From NCBI RefSeq assembly GCF_014596565.1, contig NZ_NOIN01000001.1, positions 186,001-250,000 of the forward strand: 64,000 nucleotides of DNA, read 5' to 3'. This document shows, piece after piece, positions 1-8,950 of the stretch (the stretch's first letter is position 1; each line of letters begins with the position of its first letter). Both the position numbers and the translations under genes were made by a program. The notes below the pieces were generated by a model. That model was not told the DNA's origin, ran no database searches, and saw nothing but the letters and a program-made list of their open reading frames with translations. This DNA is from Pseudomonas sp. PSB18 (GTDB lineage: Bacteria > Pseudomonadota > Gammaproteobacteria > Pseudomonadales > Pseudomonadaceae).

Positions 1-741
1 CTCGGCGAAACAACCCACCGGCGCCGTTGCCACGAAACCGTCACCTGCGGTGTTTTGAAACGGAAATACCCCAGTCCAGGTGTTAGCCATATCTCTGCCG
101 TTCAGGTGTAACGTCTTGCCCCAGGGGTAGGTCGTGCTGCTGCCGCCTTTGGCCGCATATTCGAACTGCGCCTCGCCGGGTAAGCTCCTGTGCGCCCAGC
201 GAGCGTAGGCCAGTGCATCCTCGTAGGCGATCTGCACCACCGGATGGTTGTCCATGTTGACGATGGAGCTACCCGGACCTGTGGGGTGTTGCCAATCAGC
301 CCCTTCCACGTAACGCCACCATTGCATATTCGCGATATCGAGCTGCCGGGGCATCTCGAACACCGTGGACCCAGGGCGATACATCGCGGGCGGCAGGCCG
401 GGATAGGCCGCCGGATCGAGCCCTCGCTCGGCGAGTGTCTTGTATCCGGTGGCAGTGGTGAAGGCGCGAAATTGGGCATTGGTCACTTCATGCCGATCGA
501 TCCAAAAGCCATCGACTGTCGCTTCCCGGGCCTTGCCCTCTTCGGGATAGTGCGTATTGGAGCCCATGACGAAACTGCCGCCGGGAACCCAGACCTGCTC
601 TGTCGCGCCCCCATTGGGTGGGAGGCCGGAGTACTGCTTGCAGGCCGATACGTCGCCCAGAGGGGGGGATGCAGGCTCAGCGTGTACGGCAGTGCATGCC
701 AGCAGTGCGCTGATCAGTGCCCATGGCGCAAAAACATTCAT
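1..741 (-). CDS. Formylglycine-generating enzyme (sulfatase-modifying factor), partial
   Basis: The 3' end lies outside the window; 247 codons are visible. An N-terminal signal-like segment (MNVFAPWALISALLACTAVHA) is followed by the FGE-sulfatase fold: VPGGSFVMGSN near residue 50, DRHEVTNAQFRAF near 80 and NHPVVQIAYEDALAYARW near 175. Enzymes of this family oxidise the active-site cysteine of type I sulfatases to formylglycine. It starts 50 bp after the sulfatase stop codon, so the two are probably one operon and enzyme-substrate partners. The start at 741 is fixed by an in-frame TGA just upstream. The catalytic cysteine pair near the C-terminus of the family is not in the window. The signal peptide suggests that it acts in the periplasm, matching the exported sulfatase; other SUMF1-domain roles remain possible. 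Confidence 0.85.
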   Translation of the reverse strand, partial: MNVFAPWALISALLACTAVHAEPASPPLGDVSACKQYSGLPPNGGATEQVWVPGGSFVMGSNTHYPEEGKAREATVDGFWIDRHEVTNAQFRAFTTATGYKTLAERGLDPAAYPGLPPAMYRPGSTVFEMPRQLDIANMQWWRYVEGADWQHPTGPGSSIVNMDNHPVVQIAYEDALAYARWAHRSLPGEAQFEYAAKGGSSTTYPWGKTLHLNGRDMANTWTGVFPFQNTAGDGFVATAPVGCFAE

Positions 742-790
742 TGTGATTACTCATCGAGGCAGCCTCCCGGGTCAGCGGGAGGCCTGTGGC

Positions 791-2470
791 TCAATAGTCG
801 CGGCGCGGGTACGTGGTGTCCCGACCAGTGCTGATGACGTTGTTCTGCTGGACGTACTGGGCCCACTCCGCCAGTAACTCGTTCAACTTGCCGGGGTTCT
901 TGCCAGACAAGTCGTGCAGTTCGCCGCGGTCGGTCTTCAGGTCATACAGCGCCCAGGCCCCTTTGCCATCGGTATAGCTGTAGACAATTTTCCAGTCGCC
1001 CTTGCGAATGGCGCTGCGCCCCATCAGCTCGATACCCAGCGTGTAATCCTTATTGTGCACGGTACTCGCCTTGCCCTTGAGCATGGGCAACAGGCTCATG
1101 CCTTTCATGGGCTCAATGGTCTTGCCATGGTATTCGACGCCGGGATGCTTGACGCCAGCGGCGTCGAGAATGGTCGGCATAATGTCCATGGCAGTCACGA
1201 CGGCATCACTGCGTTGCAAATCGACATGTGAAGGGAAGCGAATAAAGGACGCCGAGCGCACGCCGCCTTCATTGGTATAGGCCTTGAACATCCTGAACGG
1301 CTGGGCGCTAACCTGCCCCCAAGCGGGGCCTTGATAGGCAAAGGAGTTGGGCCGACCGATGTTGTCCAGAGAAACATCGAAGTGCTGTGGAATCCACTTG
1401 TCATTCTCGACATCCTGGCTCCAGTCATTGCCTTCCGGGCCGTTATCTGACAGAAAAATGATCAGTGTTTGGTCGTACACTCCCTTGTCCTTGAGATGCG
1501 TGATGAGCCTGCCCACTTCATGGTCGAAAGCGTCGACCATAGCCGCATAGGCTTCCATGGTACGCGCGGAATACGCTTTCTCGTCGCCACTCAGGCTGGT
1601 CCAGGGCTTGACGCCCTTGGGCATGGGCACCGGCGTCGCCTCAGCGTCTACAAGGCCTAGCACTTTCATTTTTTCGATGCGTTTCGCAGCCGTTAGGTCA
1701 TAGCCTTGATCGTAGCGTCCGCGATACTTCTTGAGATAGTCGTCCGGAGCCTGCAGTGGGAGATGCGCCGCAGTGTAGGCCGCGTACGCGAAGAACGGTT
1801 TGGCGTCGCTCAGGTTGGAATCGACGTACTCCATAAGCTTGTCGGTGTAGGCGCTCGAGGAATAGAAATCCGTCGCCAACTCGACCTTGGCATCGTTCTC
1901 ACGGTACACAGGCTCAGGCGCATCGGAAGCAACCTGCATGGGTGAAGCCTGCTTGAAATTCGCCGCGCCGCCGCCCATCAGGGCATAAGATTTTTCAAAA
2001 CCGCGCTGTTGCGGCCGTCGGCCATCGGCGCCGCCCAGGTGCCACTTGCCAACCATATAGGTATGGTAACCGGCGTCTTTCAATAGCTCGGGCAAGGCTG
2101 CGACCCGATCGTTCAAGTACCCTTCGTATCCTGGCTTGTCGATCTGTTCCGGAGTCAGGTGCGGGGTGATCATCTCCGCCATGTTACCGATACCGGCCAA
2201 GTGATTGTCGGTGCCTGACATCAACATCGAGCGGGTAGGTGAACAGGTTGGCGCCACATATAGAGACTCGAGTTGAGTGCTGTGCTTGATCAGCTCATCG
2301 AGATTGGGTGTGTCGATTTCCCCTCCAAACGCACCCAGATCAGAATAGCCCAGGTCGTCGGCAACGATCAGCAATACATTGGGCTTTTGCGTGGCCGCAT
2401 ACGCAGGCGTGATCAGGCACGCCGCCGCGGCGAGGGAACCACAGGCCAGCCAGGTTAAGTTACGTTTCAT
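791..2470 (-). CDS. Exported arylsulfatase, type I (Cys-type)
   Basis: A 559-residue sulfatase, hydrolysing sulfate esters. A signal peptide (MKRNLTWLACGSLAAAACLI, cleavage after AYA near residue 25) precedes the metal-binding motif VADDLGYSDLG (about 37-47). The signature CSPTRSMLMSG is near residue 76, and its first cysteine would become formylglycine. The motif HLGG and the late FLSDNGPEGNDW are also typical. An upstream GTG would lengthen the protein by eight residues, but the ATG at 2470 has GGGAGG about 9 bp before it and opens directly on the signal peptide, so it is preferred. It sits between a porin gene (26 bp upstream) and a formylglycine-generating enzyme gene (50 bp downstream). 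The likely role is scavenging sulfate from organic sulfate esters in the periplasm; the substrate is not visible. Confidence 0.9.
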   Translation of the reverse strand: MKRNLTWLACGSLAAAACLITPAYAATQKPNVLLIVADDLGYSDLGAFGGEIDTPNLDELIKHSTQLESLYVAPTCSPTRSMLMSGTDNHLAGIGNMAEMITPHLTPEQIDKPGYEGYLNDRVAALPELLKDAGYHTYMVGKWHLGGADGRRPQQRGFEKSYALMGGGAANFKQASPMQVASDAPEPVYRENDAKVELATDFYSSSAYTDKLMEYVDSNLSDAKPFFAYAAYTAAHLPLQAPDDYLKKYRGRYDQGYDLTAAKRIEKMKVLGLVDAEATPVPMPKGVKPWTSLSGDEKAYSARTMEAYAAMVDAFDHEVGRLITHLKDKGVYDQTLIIFLSDNGPEGNDWSQDVENDKWIPQHFDVSLDNIGRPNSFAYQGPAWGQVSAQPFRMFKAYTNEGGVRSASFIRFPSHVDLQRSDAVVTAMDIMPTILDAAGVKHPGVEYHGKTIEPMKGMSLLPMLKGKASTVHNKDYTLGIELMGRSAIRKGDWKIVYSYTDGKGAWALYDLKTDRGELHDLSGKNPGKLNELLAEWAQYVQQNNVISTGRDTTYPRRDY

Positions 2471-2496
2471 GATGCGCCTCCCGTTCTCGAGCAATC

Positions 2497-3891
2497 TTAG
2501 AAGTGAAAAGCCACGACCAGTTGGCTGTACAGATTCACGTTGTCATTACCTAGCTGTGAGCCTCCTTGCTCGGCGCTCTTTTTCGGCTTGTACAGACCTA
2601 CCAGCGGACTGATGACCCAATGCTCGTCCACCTCCCAATCGAGGTAGGCGTCGACCTCTTCGGCATCCAGATCGCCCTGGCGTTTATCGAGTGTTCGAAA
2701 AGAATATGCCACCGCACCGACGGTCAAGCGATCAGACGGGTGCAGATCCAGGCGGGCCATATGGATGCCAGCATTGCGCTGAAAAGGTCCGGAATAGTTG
2801 GCGGCAACTTCGCCTTGGAACCAGGTTCCGTATCCCCGACTGTAACCGCTGAAGAGGGGGTCATAGTCTTCCGAATAGCGGGTATAGCGGTATCCCACTC
2901 GAGGGGACCACGGCACATCGGAAAAGGTCCAGCCTGCTTCGGCATACCACGCGTGCTCTTGCCCTTGAGCCTTGTCTTCATGGGCGTACTCGAACGATAA
3001 AAACAAGTCCTTCACCCCCAGGTCGCCCTGCCCCCGCACACTCGTGACTTCCAGACCATCGCGTTGGCGACTGAAGGCATTGGCCAGGCGCTCATCGACG
3101 CCCAGTCCCTTGATGTAGGTCAAGCCAAGAGTTGCGTGCTCGTCGCCGTGCTCGAGCACGGCGATCCCCAGTTCGGGCTTGGCCTTGATTTCGTTGTCGG
3201 ATTTAAGCCAGATCAGATCCCCGCGCCATTCGCCCTGGGCTCCCAAATGCAGTTTGGCGGTCTGGTGAAAGGCGTTACGAGGGGTCAAATAGTAAGCACC
3301 GCCCCGGTCGAATTTCCCGTTGGCCACGTTGTTGCCCACACTCAAACCGTCGCCATTAATGATAAAACCATCGCCGACCTGAATTTTCTGGCTGCCAGCG
3401 GAAATGTCGACGAAGTCCTTGCCCAACCCCTCAAGCCAATCCCCCGAGCGCCAGCCCAGGTAAGCATGGTCGAAAGAGACTCGTCGCTCGGAACCATCCG
3501 TATATCCGGCGGCATCACCGCCGTCCCAGGTACCGCTGCCCACCAGCGTGGTTCCCCCATACAGGGAGCTGTTCAAAAACGCAGGAAAACGCGTCGTGCC
3601 TTTCAGGCCTGCGCGTATAAAGCCCTCTTGCCAGCCCGCAGCGCCGGAGGCGATAGGCCCACCCTGGTTATAGGACTCACTGCTGTGAAAAGCGCCATAC
3701 ATGGCTTGAACCGTAAAATCGAGCTTCGATTCATCGTCCGTATAAAGCGTGGTGGCCCATGCACCGTGATCGAACGCGACCAGCACCAGTCCCAAGGATG
3801 CCTTGGCCCAGGCTGGGCTACGTAAAACGATACGGTCGAAAGGACGACCCGGCTTTTTGTCGCTAAGAGCAACGCCATCTGCAAGAGACAT
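2497..3891 (-). CDS. Outer-membrane porin, beta-barrel (alginate-export/porin-like)
   Basis: A 464-residue protein with an unusually long n-region before a hydrophobic stretch (ASLGLVLVAFDHGAWA, about 30-46), followed by alternating polar and aromatic beta-barrel segments. It ends in LYSQLVVAFHF, with the terminal phenylalanine typical of outer-membrane proteins. The central GWRSGDWLEGLGKDFVDISA and QKIQVGDGFIING resemble alginate-export-family or related substrate porins. The reading frame stays open upstream to 4236, but that extension is not porin-like. The start at 3891 has AGGTGAAAAG before it and is preferred. It is first in the operon with the sulfatase, so it may admit sulfated compounds; that role is inferred from position only. 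Confidence 0.75.
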   Translation of the reverse strand: MSLADGVALSDKKPGRPFDRIVLRSPAWAKASLGLVLVAFDHGAWATTLYTDDESKLDFTVQAMYGAFHSSESYNQGGPIASGAAGWQEGFIRAGLKGTTRFPAFLNSSLYGGTTLVGSGTWDGGDAAGYTDGSERRVSFDHAYLGWRSGDWLEGLGKDFVDISAGSQKIQVGDGFIINGDGLSVGNNVANGKFDRGGAYYLTPRNAFHQTAKLHLGAQGEWRGDLIWLKSDNEIKAKPELGIAVLEHGDEHATLGLTYIKGLGVDERLANAFSRQRDGLEVTSVRGQGDLGVKDLFLSFEYAHEDKAQGQEHAWYAEAGWTFSDVPWSPRVGYRYTRYSEDYDPLFSGYSRGYGTWFQGEVAANYSGPFQRNAGIHMARLDLHPSDRLTVGAVAYSFRTLDKRQGDLDAEEVDAYLDWEVDEHWVISPLVGLYKPKKSAEQGGSQLGNDNVNLYSQLVVAFHF

Positions 3892-4301
3892 TCTTTTCAC
3901 CTGGATTAGAATTATTTTGGCAGGGAACAAGGTGGACAATCTTGAAATTGACTTCTTATTGGGTGTCGCGAACAAGCCAGGCAAGCATAGGGACGGGGGG
4001 AAACCGACGTCTTGTTCCACCGTGCCACGGGATTGACTGTCACTGACGAGCCCCTTACCGAATAGGGGGGCGATGCCTACAAAAACAACAAAAGGTGCTT
4101 CTTCGCACGACACTGACTGGTCAACTACCAGGAAGTCGAAGGTCTGATCCTGAGTCTGGGTCGCCTGGAAAAACAGAACCTGCGCGATTGCCTCAGCAAC
4201 GAAGAGATAAGTTACGCCGGCGCGCAAAGTAGCCATCTGGCTCTGCCCGATGGCACCTACGACAACCCGCAGACTGGATGCTGGGCTCGCGAGACGTAGT
4301 G
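3892..4301. other. Gene-poor stretch with a possible ORF remnant
   Basis: About 410 bp upstream of the porin. On the plus strand, 4120-4299 reads as a plausible protein tail (VNYQEVEGLILSLGRLEKQN, then LRDCLSNEEISYAGAQSSHL) with a stop just upstream and no start codon, so it may be debris of a lost gene. I do not recognise the family. The promoter of the porin-sulfatase operon should lie between about 3900 and 4050, but I cannot place it with confidence. Confidence 0.3.
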
Positions 4302-4603
4302 CCTAACGGATCCGCGACGGCTAAAGCCCTGGATTACAGCTTTGAACACTGGGTAGCGCTGACGGGGCGGTGCCCATTGACAATCCGGTCGAAAATCAAA
4401 TCCCACCATAGGCACTTGGGGCGCTAGAACGGGTTGTTTGCCGGGTCGCTACGCTGTGGAAAAAGAGCGGCACCAATCATGAGCTTGATCCAGTCGGCGT
4501 GCATGAATGGACTTGATCCATATGCATATTTGAAAGACGTTCCTACACGCCTGCCTACGCATTGAATAAGCGAGATCGATCAGTTTCTGCCGCTAAGTGG
4601 CAA
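4302..4603 (+). pseudogene. IS66-family transposase (TnpC) C-terminal remnant
   Basis: Read across at least two frameshifts and two stop codons, the plus strand gives KALDYSFEHWVALTGR, PIDNPVENQI, LFAGSLRCGKRAAPIMSLIQ, SACMNGLDPYAYLKDV and RLPTH*ISEIDQFLP. This is the conserved C-terminal end of IS66 transposases (VENQIRP, LFAGS, GKRAAAIMSLIQSARMNG, DPYAYLKDVL, RLPT). No IS ends or other IS66 genes are visible, so this is an old, non-functional fragment. Confidence 0.85.
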
Positions 4604-4632
4604 TCTGTTTGATCAAGCAGTCTCGGTTGGCT

Positions 4633-4818
4633 TCACTGATGGTTGTCAAACCTTGAAGTCGCGTTAAAAGCCTCGCCGGTGATTGCCTGACGTATTTCGC
4701 GTGCATCGCGGGCAGGAAAGGCGCCGAATTGCCTTACCTACTCGCGGCTGAATTGAGACGCGCTTTCATAGCCGGCTGCAAACGCCACGTCAGACGCCAT
4801 TTCACTCTGCTGGGGATA
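4633..4818 (-). pseudogene. AraC-family regulator, C-terminal remnant
   Basis: The minus strand reads SEMASDVAFAAGYESASQFS, then RE*VRQFGAFPARDAREIRQA, ending at a stop at 4633. This matches the second helix-turn-helix of AraC/XylS regulators (DVAFAAGYESASQFSREY.RxFGxxPxRD). There is one internal TAG and no N-terminal part, so it is a broken fragment. With the adjacent IS66 debris it marks a decayed junction beside the island boundary. Confidence 0.75.
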
Positions 4819-4852
4819 TCGCCGGCACCCCAAATCCAAATCTCAGGCAAAA

Positions 4853-4884
4853 AAAAAGCCACTCATCTGAGTGGCTTTTTTTTG
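4853..4884 (-). terminator. Intrinsic terminator, probably the original tRNA-Gly terminator
   Basis: A perfect hairpin (AAAGCCACTC, loop, GAGTGGCTTT) is flanked by A and T runs on both sides, so it can work in both directions. On the minus strand it follows the 22-bp tRNA-Gly 3' end at 4889-4910 by a few bases. That is what the chromosomal terminator of the tRNA would look like after being displaced by an integrated island. Confidence 0.8.
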
Positions 4885-4888
4885 AATC

Positions 4889-4910
4889 TTGGAGCGGGAA
4901 ACGAGACTCG
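4889..4910 (-). repeat. Island attachment site, distal copy (tRNA-Gly 3' end)
   Basis: These 22 bp are identical, in the same orientation, to 27568-27589, the 3' end of the intact tRNA-Gly gene (core GGAGCGGGAAACGAGACTCG). The similarity stops abruptly on both sides. Such a repeat is the hallmark of tRNA-targeting integrases. Confidence 0.85.
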
Positions 4911-5074
4911 TATCTGGTGTCCGACCCATTGAAATCTAAGGGGTTTCTTTTCTTGCCAGAGCAGGAAAAGACTTGATTCTGGACTTGTTTTTGCGGTGTA
5001 TCAAGGCCAAGAAGTGACTTCCCCCTGGGCCTTGATGAGAATCCGTCACGCGATCTGCAGTCCTGTAAGCGATT
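4911..5074. other. Intergenic, no feature recognised
   Basis: First stretch inside the distal island end, after the 22-bp repeat. It lies downstream of the small fimbrial gene. I see no clear terminator, promoter or gene. Confidence 0.4.
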
Positions 5075-5452
5075 TTATGGCGACGTCACGGTGATCAGGT
5101 AGTCCCCCGCGAGCACAGGCTTACCGGCACCGTCCACCAATTCATAGCGCTGGTTGTAATAACGCCCGCCGTACCCACTGTCGGCAACCAGTCTGGCAGA
5201 GACGCCGGCCCGATCTGTCGTGACGGTATTCTTCGTGGCGAGGGGGGTTACGTTGAGCGTCGCGCCTCGAACGGCACTTGGACACTCATTGAACTCAATG
5301 GCCGAACTGGAAGCAACGCGGGACTGACACCCCGGTTCGACAATGTTTCCCGTGAAGTGGATAACCCCGCGGCTCACCGCAGGCGCCGCCTGGCAGACAC
5401 TGCCCAGGGTCATGAACAACGAAACGCCAATCACCCAACACCGACTTTTCAT
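5075..5452 (-). CDS. Small type 1 fimbrial-like exported protein
   Basis: A 125-residue protein with a signal peptide (MKSRCWVIGVSLFMTLGSVC, cleavage after CQA near 22). The mature part has pilin features: VIHFTGNIVEPGCQSRVASS, a second cysteine in FNECPSAVRG to form the usual disulfide, and a beta-rich remainder. It is shorter than a standard pilin (about 160-180 residues) and lacks the usual C-terminal aromatic end, so it may be an adaptor or a stand-alone fimbrial-like protein. It is separated from the main pilus operon by nhaA and the OmpA genes. I saw no copy of the island motif upstream of it. Confidence 0.65.
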   Translation of the reverse strand: MKSRCWVIGVSLFMTLGSVCQAAPAVSRGVIHFTGNIVEPGCQSRVASSSAIEFNECPSAVRGATLNVTPLATKNTVTTDRAGVSARLVADSGYGGRYYNQRYELVDGAGKPVLAGDYLITVTSP

Positions 5453-5598
5453 ACTGAATACTCCTCAGGTCGTTAAACCCTATGTCGTCAGTCATGAAGC
5501 GTTCTTTAACGGTCAGGTGAGGATAGCTTCCCGTGGAAGCGGCGACGGAACGAAACGGACTAGGGGGCGCGCCTGTCGTTATAACCCCCCTCTTCCAT

Positions 5599-6813
5599 TC
5601 AGATTGAAGCTGGCGCCTTCGGGCGACCGGGCATCAGCAGGACGATAACGCCCATGACGGCAGACAGGATGGAGCCCAGGAGCACGCCGATCTTGACCTC
5701 GTCGATCAGCTCCAGCGCACCCGGAAACGCCAGCGCACCGATAAACAGGCTCATGGTGAAACCGATGCCGCACAAAAGCGCCACGCCATAGAGCTGCAAC
5801 CAGCCGCAGCCTTCGGGAAGTTTCGCCAGGCCCCCGCGTATCGCCAGGGCCGCCAGGCCGAATACGCCGATTTGCTTGCCCAGTAGCAGCCCGAGGGTTA
5901 CGCCCAGCGGCACCGGATTGGCCAGGTCACTGGGCGAAATCCCGGCAAGGGACACGCCGGCATTGGCGAAGCCGAAGATGGGTACCACCGCGAATGCGAC
6001 CCACGGGTGCATTTTTTCTTCGAGATGCAGCAGTGGCGACTGTTGTTCGTTTTCCGGGTCGCCGAGCGGGATGCAAAGAGCCAGGATCACGCCGGCCAGG
6101 GTCGCGTGAACGCCGGATTGCAGCATGAAGAACCACAGCAGCGCCCCCGCGATCAGATAGGGAAGCAGCGCCTTCACGCCACAACGGTTCAAGACCATCA
6201 GGAAAACGACCACCGCCAGCGAAGCCAATAGCATGCCGATGGACAGGCCCGTGGTGTAGATCAAAGCGATGATCAGCACCGCGCCCAAATCATCGAGAAT
6301 CGCCAGGGCCGACAAAAAAATTTTCAAGGAAACAGGAACCCGTTTGCCGAGCAACGACAGGATGCCCAAGGCGAACGCAATGTCGGTCGCCGCGGGGATG
6401 GCCCACCCGCTCAAGGTCTGCGGGTTGCCCCAATTGACCGCGACATAGATCAGCGCCGGCACCAGCATGCCGCCCAACGCGGCGAAACCCGGGAGCGCGC
6501 GCTGGCTCCAGGTCGACAATTGGCCCGCGAGCATTTCTCGCTTGATCTCCAGGCCGACCAACATGAAGAAGATCGCCATCAGGCCGTCATTGACCCAATG
6601 CTCGACCGACAGGCCAATGACTTTGACCTGCAACACCGAGAAATAAAGGGCGGACCAAGGGGAATTCGCCACGACGAGGGCCAGGAATGCCGCAGCCATC
6701 AGGATCAGGCCTCCGGCTGATTCGGCGGCGAAAAAGCGCGAGAGAAACGCCAGGGCAGAAGCTGACTGGCGCGAGTCCTGCGCATTGGGTCGGCTCGAGG
6801 GGTCAACATTCAT
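5599..6813 (-). CDS. nhaA: Na+/H+ antiporter NhaA
   Basis: A 404-residue inner-membrane antiporter that exchanges cytoplasmic Na+ (or Li+) for periplasmic H+. About eleven or twelve hydrophobic segments are visible. The NhaA signatures are present: [14 protein letters not shown] near the N-terminal third, [19 protein letters not shown], and the ion-binding aspartate pair in [15 protein letters not shown]. The frame is open upstream to 6930, but the ATG at 6813 begins [12 protein letters not shown], a normal short cytoplasmic lead before the first helix, and is preferred. It lies inside the tRNA-Gly island, unlike most of the pilus and signalling genes around it in function, and may be accessory cargo for salt or alkaline stress. 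Confidence 0.93.
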   Translation of the reverse strand: MNVDPSSRPNAQDSRQSASALAFLSRFFAAESAGGLILMAAAFLALVVANSPWSALYFSVLQVKVIGLSVEHWVNDGLMAIFFMLVGLEIKREMLAGQLSTWSQRALPGFAALGGMLVPALIYVAVNWGNPQTLSGWAIPAATDIAFALGILSLLGKRVPVSLKIFLSALAILDDLGAVLIIALIYTTGLSIGMLLASLAVVVFLMVLNRCGVKALLPYLIAGALLWFFMLQSGVHATLAGVILALCIPLGDPENEQQSPLLHLEEKMHPWVAFAVVPIFGFANAGVSLAGISPSDLANPVPLGVTLGLLLGKQIGVFGLAALAIRGGLAKLPEGCGWLQLYGVALLCGIGFTMSLFIGALAFPGALELIDEVKIGVLLGSILSAVMGVIVLLMPGRPKAPASI

Positions 6814-6974
6814 AGGTAAGACAACTCCACTCCATGGCCCGACCTGCGCCGAATTCGACTTGCCCTGCCGCCATTTGCGGAGGCTTGTGAGCGCGATTCT
6901 ACAGAGATGGGTTATGGGCAGATAGACCATCCCACGCGTTGGGCGAGCATCGATTTTTTCGTTCAGAAAGTCGC

Positions 6975-7415
6975 TCAGAAAACGAACAGCGGCGCTGCTC
7001 CGATTGTTTGGGCAGACGCTGGATTGAAACGCGAGTCCGGCGCTCGCAGACTCTCTTGCTTCAGCACTTGAATTCCGTTCTGCGCTTCATCCAGCGCCTT
7101 TTGCATTTTTAGCGTCAGGGCCTTGTGTTCGGCCAGGCTGGCGTCGGCCTCGATCTGCTCGGCCAACGCTTTGGCTTGCACGTAGTCTTTTTGCTCAAGG
7201 GTGCGCTCCATTTGGAAGACCTTGTCCAGGGCATTTCTCATTTCCAGCGGTGCAAATTGACTGGCACCGGCGGCGACAGCCCGATTGAAGGCATCGTTGG
7301 CCAGGGTTATCTGCTTGCTGGGGAATGGTGCGTTGTCGCAACCGTCCAGCAAGAGGACCAAGGCCAACAACGCCCCTGCCAAGCCGGCACAGCCATAGAA
7401 GTATTGAGCTTTCAT
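6975..7415 (-). CDS. DUF4398-type lipoprotein
   Basis: A 146-residue lipoprotein: hydrophobic N-terminus and lipobox LLDGC near residue 25, then a helical, Ala/Glu-rich domain ([20 protein letters not shown]) like DUF4398. It is a clear paralogue of the gene at 8275-8691, sharing the same helical motif and the ending NPASAQT. It is third in a minus-strand run DUF4398, OmpA, DUF4398. The start at 7415 (MKAQYFYG) is preferred to one three codons upstream. Its function is not known; the family commonly precedes OmpA-like cell-envelope genes. Confidence 0.75.
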   Translation of the reverse strand: MKAQYFYGCAGLAGALLALVLLLDGCDNAPFPSKQITLANDAFNRAVAAGASQFAPLEMRNALDKVFQMERTLEQKDYVQAKALAEQIEADASLAEHKALTLKMQKALDEAQNGIQVLKQESLRAPDSRFNPASAQTIGAAPLFVF

Positions 7416-7490
7416 GTAGGACACTTCGAGTATGACCGTCGCGAGCGCGAGGACAGAGCGCTTCCCTGCTGCCCTGCCCTCGGGTCTTGA

Positions 7491-8264
7491 TCAACCGCGA
7501 CTTTGAACGGCTGACGAGCCATTGGAAATGATCACCTCGACGCGACGGTTAAGCTGACGCGAGCGAGCCGTGGCGTTGTCGGCCACCGGGTACTCCCTGC
7601 CATAACCTGCGGTGGTGATACGGCTTGGGTCCACGCCCAGGCGCGTCAGTGCAAAGGCAACGCTGTCGGCGCGACGTTCGGAGAGACGCTGGTTGAAGGT
7701 GTCGTTGCCGACGCTGTCGGTGAAACCTTCGACGCGCAGCTTGCGCTCAGGGTTGGCCTTGAGGAAATCAGCGAGCTGACGCAGATTGCTGTCGCTGTTG
7801 TATTTGAGCTCGGCCTTGCCGGTGTCGAACAGCACATCACCGAACGTCACCACTTGCCCGCGATCGGTGCTCTTGGCATTGATGGCCTGGAGCGCCTTGA
7901 GCTGTTGGGTGCGCACATCCAGCTGAACCTGGGTCCGCTCCACGGCGATATTACTCAGGCCTGCTTCGGCTTGACGACCTTGGATAGTCTGCTCGGCCAG
8001 CGCGATTTTCTGCTGGGCGATGTAGGCCAGTTGATCGACGCCCGGCGCCTTGCGGTCCTGGTTCGACAACATGTCGGCCTTGCTCAGCGCCGTGAACGCG
8101 TCCTTGGTTTCAATGGCCGCCAGGGTGCTGGCCGCTGGATTGCTCTGCAGAGCCGAGAACTGCGAGCGGGCCGCGAGCAGATTGGCGTTCTCCGGGGTCG
8201 CGGCGCAGCCCACCAGGGTCAGGCCAAACAGGGAAACCATGGGTACCAGCAAAGAAATTCGCAT
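7491..8264 (-). CDS. OmpA-family lipoprotein with DUF4398-like N-terminus
   Basis: A 257-residue lipoprotein: signal and lipobox (LFGLTLVGC, Cys near 20), a helical N-terminal half, then an OmpA C-terminal peptidoglycan-binding domain (about 130-250). The latter contains FGDVLFDTGKAEL, LRVEGFTDSVGNDTFNQRLS, RADSVAFAL, GYGREYPVADN and NRRVEVII, with the Asp and Arg that bind diaminopimelate. It would anchor the outer membrane to peptidoglycan. The frame extends upstream to 8321, but the ATG at 8264 (MRISLLVP) opens the signal peptide. It follows the DUF4398 lipoprotein gene by 10 bp and resembles 15694-16236 in its C-terminal domain. Confidence 0.88.
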   Translation of the reverse strand: MRISLLVPMVSLFGLTLVGCAATPENANLLAARSQFSALQSNPAASTLAAIETKDAFTALSKADMLSNQDRKAPGVDQLAYIAQQKIALAEQTIQGRQAEAGLSNIAVERTQVQLDVRTQQLKALQAINAKSTDRGQVVTFGDVLFDTGKAELKYNSDSNLRQLADFLKANPERKLRVEGFTDSVGNDTFNQRLSERRADSVAFALTRLGVDPSRITTAGYGREYPVADNATARSRQLNRRVEVIISNGSSAVQSRG

Positions 8265-8274
8265 GGGTGCGTCC

Positions 8275-8691
8275 TCAGTGAGTTTGAGCGGAAGTTGGAT
8301 TGATGCCGGAGTTCGGTGCATTGAGCATTTCGTTCTTCAGCACTTGAATGCCCTGCTTCGCGGCTTCCAGATCCTTTTGGGTTTTCACTGTCCGGGCCTT
8401 GCGCTCAGCCAAGCTGGCATCGGCTTCGATCTGCTCGGCCAGGGCCTTGGCTTCTACATATTTTTTTTCGCCAATGGCGCGCTGCATTTCGAACACTTTG
8501 TCCTGGGCAGTTTTCATTTCCAGCGGCGCGTATTGAGTGGCACCGGCCGCCACGGCCCGATTGACAGCATCGGTGGACAAGGCGATTTGCTCATTGGGCA
8601 TCGGCGCGCTGGAGCAGCCACCCAGCACGGTGGCCATGACGATGATCAGGCCCGCGAAGCCGGCCCGGCTGTAAAAGTGTTGATTTTTCAT
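8275..8691 (-). CDS. DUF4398-type lipoprotein
   Basis: A 138-residue lipoprotein with a lipobox (VLGGC near residue 26) and a helical DUF4398-like domain ([20 protein letters not shown]). It is first of three co-directional envelope genes (this gene, OmpA at 7491-8264, DUF4398 paralogue at 6975-7415). A copy of the island motif (8951-8968) lies about 260 bp upstream, and an adhesin-operon terminator lies between. The role is not known, but pairing with an OmpA-type peptidoglycan-binding protein suggests cell-envelope maintenance. Confidence 0.75.
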   Translation of the reverse strand: MKNQHFYSRAGFAGLIIVMATVLGGCSSAPMPNEQIALSTDAVNRAVAAGATQYAPLEMKTAQDKVFEMQRAIGEKKYVEAKALAEQIEADASLAERKARTVKTQKDLEAAKQGIQVLKNEMLNAPNSGINPTSAQTH

Positions 8692-8950
8692 AAGGACTCT
8701 CCAAGTTTTTCAGGTCAACTGTTTTCCGAACACTTCATGTGTGCACTTGAACGGCACATAGCGTTTCACCTACCAACACGGTTTATTGAATGATTGTCAC
8801 CTCGCGCATTAAAGACACTTGCAGTAAAGGGAAATTGGCAAGTGCAGTCCCACGAAACTACTGGCACCTCGAACTGGAGTTGACGTAAGTGCATGGGGCT
8901 TATTCTGTCGGATGCCTCAAGGGAACAACCGTGGTAACGGCCTTAATCCT

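Noticed and set aside
3892..4236. N-terminal extension of the porin reading frame
   Set aside because: The extra 115 residues are not porin-like and precede a better start with ribosome binding site at 3891.
4729..4932. Plus-strand frame of 67 codons across the distal attachment site
   Set aside because: It crosses the terminator and the tRNA fragment and is antisense to the AraC remnant.
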